Assembly: GCF_000763135.2 (NCBI RefSeq)
Contig: NZ_JRPR02000002.1
Span: forward strand, 62,001-126,000
Length of the DNA stretch: 64,000 nucleotides
Direction: 5' to 3'
From: Helicobacter jaachi
Lineage (GTDB): Bacteria > Campylobacterota > Campylobacteria > Campylobacterales > Helicobacteraceae
The notes beneath the pieces were generated by a model. That model worked only from the letters and a program-made list of their open reading frames with translations, made no database searches and was not told the DNA's origin. The translations under genes and the position numbers were made by a program. This document shows, in pieces, positions 11,390 through 21,099 of this stretch (positions are counted from its first letter, which is position 1; each line of letters opens with the position of its first letter).

Positions 11390-11746
11390 TTATTTGCGCA
11401 GTTCTTTGATGCGCGCAGCCTTGCCCTTGCGTGTGCGTAGATAATAGAGTTTTGCCCTCCTTACACGCCCTATGCGCAATACCTCAATACTCTCCAAGCT
11501 CGCGCTATAAAGCGGGAAAGTTTTTTCCACGCCGATATTATTTGCGCCAATTTTTCTAGTGGTAAATGTCCTATCCACACCATTGCCACGGATAGCGATG
11601 CATACGCCCTCAAAATGCTGGATTCTACTTTTATCGCCCTCTTGGATTTTAATGCCTAAGCGAAGTGTATCGCCTGCTTTAAATTGCGGGACTTTCTTAT
11701 CGGCAATCTGCGCTTGATTAAAGCTTTGAATATAACGATTTCTCAT
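11390..11746 (-). CDS. rplS: 50S ribosomal protein L19
   Basis: 118 residues with the L19 features [20 protein letters not shown] and the C-terminal [19 protein letters not shown]. It lies at the 30S-50S interface. Last gene of the ffh-rpsP-khpA-rimM-trmD-rplS unit, four bases after trmD; the order trmD-rplS is widely kept in bacteria. Confidence 0.97.
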   Translation of the reverse strand: MRNRYIQSFNQAQIADKKVPQFKAGDTLRLGIKIQEGDKSRIQHFEGVCIAIRGNGVDRTFTTRKIGANNIGVEKTFPLYSASLESIEVLRIGRVRRAKLYYLRTRKGKAARIKELRK

Positions 11747-11750
11747 AAAT

Positions 11751-12464
11751 TTACCCTTTCTTTTTTGTCTGCTCTGGCTCTACAAAGGCGCGATATGCGC
11801 GATACAAGTCCGGTCTAAAATACTTTGTCTTGCATATTGCCAAGCGTTTTTTTAAATCGCAGATTATATTATGGTTTCCCTTTGAATACACTGAAGGGGC
11901 TTTAGAAAATTGCATATTTTTGGGAGAAATTTTTGCAAAAGCAGGCGCTTCAAGTAAATAATGCGCAAAGCTCTCTTCTTTAAGAGAATCTGCATTGCCT
12001 AGCACGCCTTGAATATGTCGCGCGATGCTATCACAAAGCATTAAAGCGGGCAATTCCCCGCCTGTTAGGACAAAATCACCCACACTAAAGATTTCATGCG
12101 CATATTTTTCAATCACACGCTCATCAATGCCCTCATATCTGCCACACACAAAACTTATATGGCTTTTGTGGCTTAGGCGCAGCGCGTCATTATGCTTAAA
12201 AGGCTTGCCACATGGACTTAGGACAATCACATGAGCATTTGCCACACTTTGCAGCGCCCTCTCTAGCACATCAGCTTTTATCACCTGTCCAGCACCACCG
12301 CTAATTGGTGGCTCATCAACTTTTTTGTATTTATCAAGCGCGTAATCGCGGATATTTACGCACTCTGTGCTTATTAGTCCATTGCTAATAGCGCGCTTTA
12401 GTATAGAATCTTGGAAATAAGATTCTATAAGCGCTGGGAAAAGTGTGAGGAAAGAAAAGTGCAT
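11751..12464 (-). CDS. trmD: tRNA (guanine-N1)-methyltransferase
   Basis: SAM-dependent m1G37 methylation, preventing +1 frameshifts. 237 residues with the trefoil-knot motifs LSPCGKPF (near 82), [13 protein letters not shown] (about 104-116) and [17 protein letters not shown] (about 126-142). Ten bases downstream of rimM. The C-terminal domain is complete ([14 protein letters not shown]). Confidence 0.96.
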   Translation of the reverse strand: MHFSFLTLFPALIESYFQDSILKRAISNGLISTECVNIRDYALDKYKKVDEPPISGGAGQVIKADVLERALQSVANAHVIVLSPCGKPFKHNDALRLSHKSHISFVCGRYEGIDERVIEKYAHEIFSVGDFVLTGGELPALMLCDSIARHIQGVLGNADSLKEESFAHYLLEAPAFAKISPKNMQFSKAPSVYSKGNHNIICDLKKRLAICKTKYFRPDLYRAYRAFVEPEQTKKKG

Positions 12465-12473
12465 AACAATATC

Positions 12474-13037
12474 CTAGCTTTGCTCAAGGAGTGATAGGGC
12501 ATTATGGGTAAAAATGCCTTGAGGGGAGAGCGAAGAGACAAAATGCGCAATGTAGGGGACAAAAAACTGCTTTGGCAAGCCTTGTGCGCGAAGTTTAGAA
12601 TCTGTAGCTACAAGCAGATAGTCTATCTCACCTATGCGCTCAATATCCTTAACCTCCCCTAGCTCTAATAGCGCAACTTGCCCACTGCATTCTTGCTCAT
12701 TGTGTGTTTGCTTATCAAATACTTTTGTGCCTATGATGTCCTGCCATAAGAACTCACCCTCCGTGCATATAGCTCTACTTTCCTCAAGCGTGGCATAAAG
12801 CTCGCAATTTACAAGCCTAGCTGCACTCTCTCTTGATTGAAAGCCGCAAAAAGTAATAAGACCTCTTTGCTCATTAAAAGTATGCACGCGTAAATCCCCA
12901 AGTGATGTTTTAGTATGAAAAACAGCATGAGGGGTAAAAATCGAGGGAAAGTCACTCATAATATGCAGTTTTAATGCACCGCCTACACCCACCAATCGCC
13001 CCACTTTAGCAACCAAAAGGAGAGGAGATTGCTTCAT
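12474..13037 (-). CDS. rimM: Ribosome maturation factor RimM
   Basis: Binds S19 in the 30S subunit and assists its maturation. 187 residues: N-terminal barrel opening LLLVAKVGRLVGVGGALKLH (a recognisable variant of the GxxxGxHGxRG region), and the PRC-like C-domain with ECSGQVALLELGEV and DYLLVATD, ending in VPYIAHFV. Position between khpA and trmD supports the call; similarity alone is moderate. Confidence 0.88.
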   Translation of the reverse strand: MKQSPLLLVAKVGRLVGVGGALKLHIMSDFPSIFTPHAVFHTKTSLGDLRVHTFNEQRGLITFCGFQSRESAARLVNCELYATLEESRAICTEGEFLWQDIIGTKVFDKQTHNEQECSGQVALLELGEVKDIERIGEIDYLLVATDSKLRAQGLPKQFFVPYIAHFVSSLSPQGIFTHNALSLLEQS

Positions 13038-13040
13038 TAT

Positions 13041-13280
13041 TTAATGAGCTTGTATGGCTATTCTGTAATTTTTGCCATCTTTGGCTTTTGTGCCAGAGAT
13101 AAAAGTCTTAAGCGAGCCCACCATTTTGCCATCTCGTCCAATGAGACGCCCCACATCTTGAGCGTCAGCTAGGATAATGATTTCGCGTGTGTTGTCTTCT
13201 GCATCTTGAATTTGGATTTGTATCGCTTCGGGATTATTTGCAATTTTTTTCGCATATTCTTTAATAAAATCTTCGACCAT
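13041..13280 (-). CDS. khpA: KH-domain RNA-binding protein KhpA
   Basis: 79 residues, a single KH domain with the GxxG loop in LIGRDGKMVGSLKTF. In other bacteria KhpA binds RNA, often with KhpB, and affects cell division or elongation. It sits between rpsP and rimM, the usual place for this gene. Confidence 0.92.
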   Translation of the reverse strand: MVEDFIKEYAKKIANNPEAIQIQIQDAEDNTREIIILADAQDVGRLIGRDGKMVGSLKTFISGTKAKDGKNYRIAIQAH

Positions 13281-13304
13281 AATGTTTTCTTTCTTAATAT
13301 TGTG

Positions 13305-13535
13305 TTATTTTGAAGTGAGCTTTGCCACCCTTTCACTCATTTTTGCCCCCACACTTTTCCAGTATTCTAGTCTTTGCGCGTCATATTTAACTAAGATTGG
13401 CTCCACTAAGGGATTATAATATCCTAGAGATTCTATCCAGCCCCCATCACGCTTTTTGCGAGAATCTGTTACTACAATACGATAAAAAGGTTTCTTTTTG
13501 CGTCCCATTTTTGTGAGTCTGATTACTGTTGCCAT
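13305..13535 (-). CDS. rpsP: 30S ribosomal protein S16
   Basis: 76 residues starting [20 protein letters not shown], the standard S16 N-terminus. The open frame extends 12 codons upstream, but the ATG at 13535 has a good AAGGAG site and the usual length. Second gene of the ffh operon. Confidence 0.96.
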   Translation of the reverse strand: MATVIRLTKMGRKKKPFYRIVVTDSRKKRDGGWIESLGYYNPLVEPILVKYDAQRLEYWKSVGAKMSERVAKLTSK

Positions 13536-13598
13536 TGGCTCTCCTTGAATTTTGGCTTTTAAAATCCGCAATTATAGTGTGTTTTGCTTAAATCATCA

Positions 13599-14942
13599 TT
13601 ATTTTGGCATTCTAAGAGAACCCATCATATTCATAAGCTCCTGCATACCGCCCTTTTGAGAGAGCTTTTTGGCTATTTTTGCTGCATTATCAAATTGCTT
13701 AATAATGCGGTTAATATCACTCACTTCTAAACCGCTGCCAAGCGCTATGCGCCTGCGCCTTGAGCCATTGAGTAGGCTAGGATTCTCGCGCTCTTTTTTA
13801 GTCATAGAATTCACCATAGCGCGTATATTTTTAATCTCGCTTGATTTATCTAAATCCACATCTTTTAGTGCGCTTGCCATACCGCCTAGTCCGGGTATCA
13901 TTGAGGCGATTGAACTCATTGAGCCAAGCTTTTTCATATTTTCAATTTGAGCGATAAAATCTTCAAAGCCAAATTGCCCTTTTTTGAGTTTTTTAGCGAT
14001 ATTTTTTGCATCATCTTGACTAATTACACTAGCTGTTTTTTCCGCAAGGGAGGCAATATCACCTGCCCCCATAAGTCGCGAGATAATCCTATCTGGTATA
14101 AATACATCAAAATCAGCCACTTTCTCGCCATGCCCTATGAACTTAAGTGGAATACCAATTTGGTGGGCGATATTAAGCGCAATTCCGCCTTTGCTATCAC
14201 TATCAAATTTTGACAAAATCACGCCATCAATACCAATTTGCTCATTAAAATGTTGCGCGGAGCGGATACCATCTTGCCCACTTAGAGAATCTGCCACATA
14301 CAAGCACTCTGTAGCATTTATTGCTTCCTTAATAGCCTTGAGTTCGTGCATTAATGCTTCATCGATAGCTAGTCGCCCAGCACTATCGATAATCACCACA
14401 TCATAATGCGCATTTATAGCCTTTTGCTTAGATTCTGTAGCCACACATACCGCATTTTGTGGCTCACTCGCCATTGGGGGAGTAAAAATATCTACCTCTA
14501 TGCTTTGGGCGAGCTGGCTTAATTGCTCAATAGCCGCAAGCCTATGCAAATCACACGCTACAAGCAGCACTTTTTTGCCCCTCTGCTTAAGATAAAGCGC
14601 GAGTTTAGCACTTGAAGTAGTCTTCCCACTACCTTGCAAACCCATCATAAGAATAACGCTTGGGGGTGTGGGCGCAAAGCCAATGCCATAGCTCTTTGCA
14701 GATTTTAAAATTTCACTTAAAGCGCTCTGCAAGGCATTCATAAAATTTTGCTTACCAATGCCTAGCTCTTTAGTGCGCTGCTGCACTTCTTGCACGATTT
14801 GTTTAGTTACTTTGTGATGGACATCATTTTTAAGCAAAGCCTTTTTTAACTCATCGCAAGCCCTTAGGAGCGATTTTTCATCATCGGCAAAGCGAATTTT
14901 ATTAACAATGTTTTTAAATGAGCTTGTGAGGGTATCAAACAC
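13599..14942 (-). CDS. ffh: Signal recognition particle protein Ffh (SRP54)
   Basis: GTPase that binds signal peptides of membrane proteins with 4.5S RNA and docks on FtsY. 447 residues with a GTG start. N-domain helices first; G-domain with MMGLQGSGKTTSSAKLA (about 105-120), DSAGR (G3), LSKFDSDSKGG (G4 region), GHGEKVADFDVF; C-terminal methionine-rich M-domain including GSMSSIASMIPG and SRRRRIALGSG. First gene of the ribosomal unit; the upstream 290 bases hold repeat copy B. Confidence 0.97.
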   Translation of the reverse strand: MFDTLTSSFKNIVNKIRFADDEKSLLRACDELKKALLKNDVHHKVTKQIVQEVQQRTKELGIGKQNFMNALQSALSEILKSAKSYGIGFAPTPPSVILMMGLQGSGKTTSSAKLALYLKQRGKKVLLVACDLHRLAAIEQLSQLAQSIEVDIFTPPMASEPQNAVCVATESKQKAINAHYDVVIIDSAGRLAIDEALMHELKAIKEAINATECLYVADSLSGQDGIRSAQHFNEQIGIDGVILSKFDSDSKGGIALNIAHQIGIPLKFIGHGEKVADFDVFIPDRIISRLMGAGDIASLAEKTASVISQDDAKNIAKKLKKGQFGFEDFIAQIENMKKLGSMSSIASMIPGLGGMASALKDVDLDKSSEIKNIRAMVNSMTKKERENPSLLNGSRRRRIALGSGLEVSDINRIIKQFDNAAKIAKKLSQKGGMQELMNMMGSLRMPK

Positions 14943-14972
14943 GAAATCTCCTTTAATTTTTTAGCTGCGAAC

Positions 14973-15119
14973 TTATAGAATCTAACCTTAAAAAACAAGT
15001 TGATAAGCTGCGTAAGCAGATTATAACTTTATACTTTAGGCGCAAATGTGAGCTTTGCTTGCATTTGCAAGATGCGCGCGGCTTTTACAAAAGCAACAGC
15101 GCGGATTTATAGAATCTAA
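14973..15119 (-). repeat. Dispersed ~150-bp intergenic repeat, copy B (inverted)
   Basis: Reverse-complement match to the copy at 15698-15850: bounded by TTATAGAATCT on both ends, with AAAAAACAAGTTGATAAGCTG, TATAACTTTATACTTT, a hairpin around AGCTTTGCT and GCGCGCGGCTTTT. It lies upstream of the PerR-like gene, so this gene is bracketed by inverted copies. Confidence 0.8.
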
Positions 15120-15234
15120 TGCTACAAAATGGCAGATTCTATATAAAAATCACTTTTATTATGCTTTTATTTGCCTCAAGTTTATATATTGCAAGGCAAA
15201 AATTTTTTTATTATAACTTTTTTAAGGATTAGCT

Positions 15235-15657
15235 ATGATGAGTTTTGAACAACATTTGCGGGAAAAACACCTAAAAATTACGCCTCAACGAATCGCTATG
15301 CTTAATCAAATCCAACATAATGGGCATATGAGCGTAGAGGAGATTTATGAGCAGATTCGCCATATTTATCCTTCTATATCCCTTGCTACCATTTATAAGA
15401 ATGTGAGTGCGCTGTGTGAGGCAAATATTCTGCGCGAGATTAAAGCGCCAAAAGATAAGCAAAAATATGAATTAAGTAGCGATAGGCATTTGCATGTGTA
15501 TTGCGAAGTGTGCGGCAAGCTAGAGGATATTAAGCTTGATACAAACGCGCTAGAAGCAGATTGCAGTCATAATAGCGGGTATAGCATTTGTGATATTTCA
15601 GCGGTGCTTATTGGCGTATGTCCGCATTGTAAGGCAGAGCAAGCGCGCCGTTTATAG
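15235..15657 (+). CDS. perR: Fur-family regulator, PerR-like
   Basis: Metal-dependent DNA-binding repressor of 140 residues. N-terminal winged helix with LKITPQRIAMLNQI and SLATIYKNVSALCEANI (recognition helix, about 48-64). C-terminal domain has HLHVYCEVCGKLEDI (His-rich and CxxC) and a second CxxC in GVCPHCKA, the usual structural Zn site. The sequence is closer in pattern to PerR than to the iron regulator Fur of this group, which has a longer N-terminus; this is a judgement from motifs. AAGGA precedes ATGATG. The gene stands alone between inverted repeat copies. Confidence 0.78.
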   Translation: MMSFEQHLREKHLKITPQRIAMLNQIQHNGHMSVEEIYEQIRHIYPSISLATIYKNVSALCEANILREIKAPKDKQKYELSSDRHLHVYCEVCGKLEDIKLDTNALEADCSHNSGYSICDISAVLIGVCPHCKAEQARRL

Positions 15658-15697
15658 AATCTATAAAGCTTTTGAGTATCAAGCCTCGCACGTCTGC

Positions 15698-15850
15698 TAG
15701 ATTCTATAAATCCGCGCTGTTGCTTTTTTTAACAAAAAGCCGCGCGCATCTTGCAAATGCAAGCAAAGCTCACATTTGCGCCCTCAAAGTATAAAGTTAT
15801 AATCTGCTTACGCAGCTTATCAACTTGTTTTTTAAGGTTAGATTCTATAA
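15698..15850 (+). repeat. Dispersed ~150-bp intergenic repeat, copy C
   Basis: Bounded by TAGATTCTATAAAT on both sides in the same direction. Contains CCGCGCTGTTGC, a stem GCTTTTTTT/AAAAAGC, GCCGCGCGCATCTTGC, a hairpin (GCAAATG/CATTTGC with inner AGC-AAA-GCT), AAAGTATAAAGTTATA and TCAACTTGTTTTTT. Inverted relative to copy B across the perR-like gene. Confidence 0.8.
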
Positions 15851-15870
15851 ATTTAGCAATAGTATAGAAT

Positions 15871-16716
15871 CTAGACTTTTAGATTTGCTTTTGCATTTGG
15901 GGGTAAAATCTCCATAAATCTATTTAAATCAAAATTAATATTTTGCGTCTTTGCTTCCTTGATGAGCGCGAGTGCGTCCTCCATATTATACACACTTCCG
16001 CCCTGATAAGGCTCAAAGACTTTGTTGGTAACTGCTAGCGCGTAGGCGTTTTTTTTCACTTCATCTGAAGCTGCATGCGGCATAGTGATGTAAGCAGTGC
16101 TTTGTATAAGCACTTCATCAAATTTCCAATGGTCAAATAAAAAGCCCAAAAATGTCAAATGGTCTAAGCCGTAAAATTCATTTTCCACAGCGCCAATATC
16201 GGTAAAATTATTCGCTTTAAGTTGGGCTAAAAATTCCTTATCCTTGCCACTTTGAATAAGTGTGTTTGCAAAAAGCATCATTCCCAAACGCAAGAGCATA
16301 GCGCAAGGCACAAGCACTTGAGCGAGCTTTTTATCACTTTGTGAAAACCACTCTGATAAAAAGTCCGCCTCTCTGCTACAATTGCCTAAAAACTCTTGTG
16401 TATCAAGCCCATAGGGCGATACATCAATTTTAAATCCACTTCGTAAAGAATTGGCTATGGCTACATTTTTGACATTGCTAATGCCTAGTAGGGATACTAC
16501 TTGATTGAGTGTAGAAATCTCGCGTGAAAATCCATAATAAGGCGAGTTTGCTAAACGCAGCAAATCACCAGTTAAAAGCGGGTCTTTGGAGATGATATCC
16601 ACCACGCCTTGCACCTGCACTTCTGAGCCAGATGAATCTACATATTGTTGTAATTTCATCACCGTTTCAGGCAAGGGCGGCAGATTATCAATTGTTTTTA
16701 ATAAAAGCTCATTCAT
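15871..16716 (-). CDS. HDOD domain signalling protein
   Basis: 281 residues with an HDOD domain (about 10-205): LPPLPETVMKLQQY, VDIISKDPLLTGDLLRLANSPYYG and VVSLLGISNVKNVAIAN are characteristic. HDOD proteins look like HD hydrolases without the catalytic residues and act in signalling or stress regulation; no enzymatic motif is visible. Single gene, cytoplasmic (no signal or membrane segments). Target unknown. Confidence 0.85.
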   Translation of the reverse strand: MNELLLKTIDNLPPLPETVMKLQQYVDSSGSEVQVQGVVDIISKDPLLTGDLLRLANSPYYGFSREISTLNQVVSLLGISNVKNVAIANSLRSGFKIDVSPYGLDTQEFLGNCSREADFLSEWFSQSDKKLAQVLVPCAMLLRLGMMLFANTLIQSGKDKEFLAQLKANNFTDIGAVENEFYGLDHLTFLGFLFDHWKFDEVLIQSTAYITMPHAASDEVKKNAYALAVTNKVFEPYQGGSVYNMEDALALIKEAKTQNINFDLNRFMEILPPNAKANLKV

Positions 16717-16860
16717 TATGTATCCTTTAGCCGACTCTCATAGATAAGCGCGCACATGGCATAAATTGCGCGTGCAAACCAAGTGAGGGCAAATTATATC
16801 AAAAACGATTATAAAAGCATGTAAAACTTGCCATTTTTGTAAAAATTTGCTCCCCCACAT

Positions 16861-18195
16861 TTATGCCCTGCTCCTTAATGCTTGAGCTATAAGCTCCAAA
16901 GGGTGGGCAAAACGCACTTTAGAATCTATTTGCGTGAGTGAATTATCAATCTGCATACGACACGCACCGCACTCCGCGCTTACAATTTGCGCCCCACTTT
17001 GCTCTATCATTTGCGCCTTACCCCTGCCAGCTTTTAGCGTTAAAGCATAGCGCGAGCTTTGCATACTAATGCCGCCAAATCCGCAGCACTGCGTAGAATC
17101 GCGCATCTCTTGTAATGTATAGGCTTTGCCCAAAAGTGCGCGTGGCTCTTTAAAAATACCTAGCACTTTTCTAGCATGGCAAGGGTCGTGATAGGTGATT
17201 GTTTGTTGGCCTAAATGCGCGGGAATAATATCTTGCAAGCAAGTGTGCGCATAGAGCCACGAGCTTGCCATATCAATTTTTGGCAATAATTTTTTTAAAC
17301 GCATAGCATATTCACTCTCTCCCAAAGCATGCAGCCAATCTTTTTTAATCATCGCTGCACAGGTAGCTTCAGGAATAATCATCGCATCAATACTATCCCA
17401 AAAACTCTCAAAATACTCGATATTTTTTTGAGCCAAATGCACAACCGTCTTTACATCACCAGTAAAAAATGCAGGCGCGCCGCAGCACTCTTGTAAATGT
17501 GGGACAAAAGCTTGAATGCCTAGTGTGTGCAAAATACTAAGCAGGCTCTCTCCCACACTCACATAATTATAATTGCTCAAACAGCCAATAAATATCGCCA
17601 CTCTATTGTGCTTAAGATTATGCTTATGCGCCACATCGGCTTTGGGGCTTTGTGAAATGCGGCTAGATTCTGTAATTTGTAGTGGCGCAATATCGCCTTG
17701 ATAAGTTTGCAAAAATGATTTGCGTCGCACGGGGAAAATAGAGCGTTTCGCCCATTTATTATTATCGTCTTTAAATAGTTTTAAGCGGCTAATCCACCGC
17801 CCATGCTCCTCCTTAAACGCGCAAGGCATAATAAAATGCACAAAGCTAAAGACAATATCTGCTACTTTTCTATGCCGTAAAAGGAAAAAATATGCCCTTT
17901 TATACCACGCAATGCCATATTTTTGCGCAATATCCACGCGCACAGATTCTATAGCCACATCAACAGGCAGGCTTGAGGGGCAGTGCGTTACGCAAGTGGT
18001 GCAAAGGAAGCAAGATTCAAAAATATCCCTCGCTTTAGAATCTAGCTCCAACTGCCCGCGCTTATACGCACCCAGCAAATCCAAAAAGCCGCGCGGAGAA
18101 GTTACTTCATCGCGATTAACCATATAAATAGTGCAGTGAGGAATGCATTTGCCGCATTTCACACACGCATTGGCTACGCTTTGTAAATCAAGCAT
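16861..18195 (-). CDS. Fe-S oxidoreductase, GlpC/GlcF-like subunit
   Basis: 444 residues. Two 4Fe-4S sites at the N-terminus: CVKCGKCIPHC (about 12-22) and CFLCTTCVTHCP (about 62-73). Two C-terminal CCG domains: LQECCGAPAFF and STQCCGFGG, which bind further Fe-S centres. Such subunits pass electrons from a flavin dehydrogenase (glycolate, lactate or glycerol-3-phosphate) to quinone. No partner flavin subunit adjoins; it lies directly upstream (after) hemN, as glpC does in H. pylori, so the substrate is left open. Confidence 0.8.
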   Translation of the reverse strand: MLDLQSVANACVKCGKCIPHCTIYMVNRDEVTSPRGFLDLLGAYKRGQLELDSKARDIFESCFLCTTCVTHCPSSLPVDVAIESVRVDIAQKYGIAWYKRAYFFLLRHRKVADIVFSFVHFIMPCAFKEEHGRWISRLKLFKDDNNKWAKRSIFPVRRKSFLQTYQGDIAPLQITESSRISQSPKADVAHKHNLKHNRVAIFIGCLSNYNYVSVGESLLSILHTLGIQAFVPHLQECCGAPAFFTGDVKTVVHLAQKNIEYFESFWDSIDAMIIPEATCAAMIKKDWLHALGESEYAMRLKKLLPKIDMASSWLYAHTCLQDIIPAHLGQQTITYHDPCHARKVLGIFKEPRALLGKAYTLQEMRDSTQCCGFGGISMQSSRYALTLKAGRGKAQMIEQSGAQIVSAECGACRMQIDNSLTQIDSKVRFAHPLELIAQALRSRA

Positions 18196-18203
18196 AAAGG
18201 CTC

Positions 18204-19583
18204 CTAAATAGTCTTGCTAAAGCGTTTATCGCCTTGATGCGCGCCTAAATACGCATCAAAAGTCATAGCGATATTGCGTATGAGCATGCCACCTGTAGCA
18301 GAAGTGTGAATGCTATGAGGCGTGATAGATACTAAGCCTGCTTGTTCATATTCTTTCAAAGCGGCTAAAGATGGCGCAAAATACGCCCTAAAATCAATAT
18401 CAAACTTAGATTCTATAGGCGCAAAATCAAGGCAGAGATTATTCATAAGTCCCATAATCACCTCTTTGCGCAAAATATCCTCCCTGCTTAGCCTAATGCC
18501 GCGTTCTACAGGCAATTTACCATTATCAAGCGCGTTTTCATAAGATTGAATATCTTTAAAATTTTGTGAATAATAATCCACGCCCTCCCCAATGCTAGTA
18601 AGCCCAATGCCAATAGTTTGGGAAAATCCGCGCGTTGTGTAGCCTTGAAAATTTCTCCTTAGCTCATTACTCATTTTTGCCAAATATAGCTCATCGCTTT
18701 TTTTAGCAAAATGGTCCATACCAATCATCGCATAATCTTGCCCTTGCAAAAAGGCTATGGTATTTTTTAGAATCTCAAGCTTTTGACTAGGGCTAGGGAG
18801 CGTGGTTTCATCAATTTTGCGCATAGTTTTTTTTATCCAAGGTAAATGCGCGTAATTAAAAATCGCTAGCCTATCAGGGCTTAGAGAAACCACCTTTTCA
18901 AGCGTGCTAGCAAAGCTTTTTTCATCTTGATAGGGCAAGCCATAAATTAAATCAAAATTTACAGAATCTATCCCAAATTCGCGCGCTAAATTAATCGCAT
19001 GGCTTACTACTTCAATGCTTTGATGTCGGTGGATTGCCTCTTGGACTTTCTCATCAAAATCCTGCACGCCAAAGCTTAAGCGATTGAAGCCATTTGCCCT
19101 TAAAATCGCCATTTGCTCGCGCACAAAAAAGCGCGGGTCAATCTCGCAGCTTATTTCCGCGTGTGTGGCAAAGTTTGTAAAATGCCCCCTTACTAGGTGA
19201 ATAACTTCCTCTAGCTCACTGGCATTAAAAAAAGTAGGCGTGCCACCACCAAAGTGGAACTGCACCACTTCACGCGAAGTATCCATAACCTGCGATAGCA
19301 ATGCTAGCTCTTTTTTGAGATAATGAATATAGCGCTGCTTTTTGTCTTCTCTGCTTGTATAAATCACATTGCAGCCGCAAAAATAGCACGCCGAGCGGCA
19401 AAATGGCAAATGCACATAGAGTGAAAGAGGCAAGTTTGACATAGAATCTGCGCGCTTTAAAGATTGTATATAATCCTCCGCACTCCATTTTTGGCTAAAC
19501 TCCACAGCTGTGGGATAGCTTGTATAGCGCGGACCAGCCTTTGAATACTTCACAAATGCGCCAAAATCGATATATTCACTCAA
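18204..19583 (-). CDS. hemN: Oxygen-independent coproporphyrinogen III oxidase
   Basis: Radical-SAM enzyme of haem synthesis forming protoporphyrinogen IX without oxygen. CRSACYFCGC shows the CxxxCxxC cluster site plus the HemN-typical following Cys; GGGTPTF is the SAM-binding GGGTP, and LPFCRSAC is preceded by YVHLPFC. The frame stays open 40 codons upstream into DUF2603, but TTG at 19583, preceded by GGAG, gives 459 residues starting at SEYIDFGAF, close to the known family length. Next in the operon after the DUF2603 gene. Confidence 0.95.
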   Translation of the reverse strand: MSEYIDFGAFVKYSKAGPRYTSYPTAVEFSQKWSAEDYIQSLKRADSMSNLPLSLYVHLPFCRSACYFCGCNVIYTSREDKKQRYIHYLKKELALLSQVMDTSREVVQFHFGGGTPTFFNASELEEVIHLVRGHFTNFATHAEISCEIDPRFFVREQMAILRANGFNRLSFGVQDFDEKVQEAIHRHQSIEVVSHAINLAREFGIDSVNFDLIYGLPYQDEKSFASTLEKVVSLSPDRLAIFNYAHLPWIKKTMRKIDETTLPSPSQKLEILKNTIAFLQGQDYAMIGMDHFAKKSDELYLAKMSNELRRNFQGYTTRGFSQTIGIGLTSIGEGVDYYSQNFKDIQSYENALDNGKLPVERGIRLSREDILRKEVIMGLMNNLCLDFAPIESKFDIDFRAYFAPSLAALKEYEQAGLVSITPHSIHTSATGGMLIRNIAMTFDAYLGAHQGDKRFSKTI

Positions 19584-19587
19584 AAAT

Positions 19588-20028
19588 TTACTCCATGTTG
19601 TTTGTTTTGCGAAAATAATCAATATCAAAAAATAAATTAGGATATTGCTTTTTAATATCCTCTGCAAGAAGCGTAGTATTAATATCAGGCAGCACACCAT
19701 CATTTGAGCGCAGAGATTCTAAAGCATTTTTTGCCACCACCATCGCATCATCAAAATCAAGGGGCATTTGCGCGATGATATCTTTTTCCAAACTCATCAC
19801 TAGTTTTTCCTCTTGCATATCACGAATGCGTGATAAAAGCTTTATAAACAGCTCTTGTGGGAATACAACATATTTTTGCCCTTGCTCATCTTGCAAAAAC
19901 CATAAATCATCTTTTGAGAATTCACCCTTTTGCATATCTAAAAGCATTTTGTCATCTTCTATCTTGCGTAAAATGCCTAGATTCTCGCTCTGCTCATCAA
20001 GCCATTTATCTTGCTTATCTGCTTTCAT
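19588..20028 (-). CDS. DUF2603 family protein
   Basis: 146 residues, acidic, no signal peptide or membrane segment. Pattern [35 protein letters not shown] matches a family known only from Campylobacterota and of unknown function. It overlaps the argF stop by four bases and precedes hemN by four, so it is co-translated in an argF-DUF2603-hemN unit. Confidence 0.8.
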   Translation of the reverse strand: MKADKQDKWLDEQSENLGILRKIEDDKMLLDMQKGEFSKDDLWFLQDEQGQKYVVFPQELFIKLLSRIRDMQEEKLVMSLEKDIIAQMPLDFDDAMVVAKNALESLRSNDGVLPDINTTLLAEDIKKQYPNLFFDIDYFRKTNNME

Positions 20029-21014
20029 GCTTGCTCCACAATGGGTAAATTATTGATTTGAGCCAAAAATAGCATAATGCCCTTTTGCGCGTGCAGGCGA
20101 TTGCATGCCTCCTCAAATACGCGGCTTTGTGCGCCCTCAATCACGCTATTACTCACCTCATATCCACGATACGCAGGCAAGCAGTGTAGAAATATCGCCT
20201 CTTTTTGCGCAAGATTCATTATTTGTTCATCAACACAAAATCCCTTAAATGCCTTTGCGCGCTCCTCTTTTTGCTCCTCTTGTCCCATTGAAGCCCAAGT
20301 ATCTGTAACGATTACATTTGCCCCGCTTGCGGTATCTTGTGGATTATGGCTTAAGAGAATCTTGCCGCCACTTTTTGCGCAAAGATTATGCGCAGATTCT
20401 ATAATTGCTTGCTTTGGCTCATAGCCCTTTGGCGAAGCTATACGCAGCTCAAAGCCTAAAATGCTTGCAAGATTAATCCAAGAATGCGCCATATTATTTC
20501 CATCGCCAATATATGCTACTATCGGCACGCGCCCATTTGTGCCACCATGTGGATAAAGCACATTTGTATGCTCTAAATAAATCCCGCATTCAACCATAGT
20601 CAAATAATCTGCCAAAAGCTGCACAGGGTGAAAATCATCGCTTAAGCCATTAATCACAGGCACGCAAGAATAACGCGCAAACTCCTCTAGCCGCTTATGC
20701 TCTGCTGTGCGCATCATTATCATATCAACCATAGAGCTAATCACGCGCGCAGTGTCTTTAATACACTCTCCACGCCCAAGCTGAATGTCTTTATTGGATA
20801 AAAAAATACCATAGCCACCTAGCTGAAAAATACCACTCTCAAAGCTTACGCGCGTGCGTGTAGAAGCTTTCTCAAAAATCATAGCCAGCACTTTGCCTTG
20901 CAAATAGGGCTTATGCACACCTTTTGTTAATTCTTGTTTTAAGCGCAGGGCTATATCAATGACGGATAGAATTTCATCTTTACTAAAATCATTGAGCGTG
21001 AGAAAATGTCGCAT
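20025..21014 (-). CDS. argF: Ornithine carbamoyltransferase
   Basis: Makes citrulline from ornithine and carbamoyl phosphate (arginine synthesis). 329 residues. Carbamoyl-phosphate motif [11 protein letters not shown] (about 49-59), [11 protein letters not shown] (about 130), ornithine-binding NNMAHSWI and DTWASMGQ, and HCLPAYRG (about 275). Complete. H. pylori lacks this step, so the gene fits an enterohepatic relative. Confidence 0.96.
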   Translation of the reverse strand: MRHFLTLNDFSKDEILSVIDIALRLKQELTKGVHKPYLQGKVLAMIFEKASTRTRVSFESGIFQLGGYGIFLSNKDIQLGRGECIKDTARVISSMVDMIMMRTAEHKRLEEFARYSCVPVINGLSDDFHPVQLLADYLTMVECGIYLEHTNVLYPHGGTNGRVPIVAYIGDGNNMAHSWINLASILGFELRIASPKGYEPKQAIIESAHNLCAKSGGKILLSHNPQDTASGANVIVTDTWASMGQEEQKEERAKAFKGFCVDEQIMNLAQKEAIFLHCLPAYRGYEVSNSVIEGAQSRVFEEACNRLHAQKGIMLFLAQINNLPIVEQA

Positions 21015-21099
21015 TTGCCTGCCTTATTGCGCCTAAGCGTGGTGTTTAATGAAAGTTTGGATTGTATCCAAAAATGGCTACAAAAATCTTAACACGCTT

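Noticed and set aside
14973-15119. Repeat copy B as a small-RNA gene
   Set aside because: A conserved hairpin is present, but no promoter or terminator pair could be assigned.
18204-19703. Longer hemN start at 19703
   Set aside because: It would overlap the DUF2603 gene by 116 bases and add hydrophobic residues foreign to HemN; TTG 19583 fits family length.
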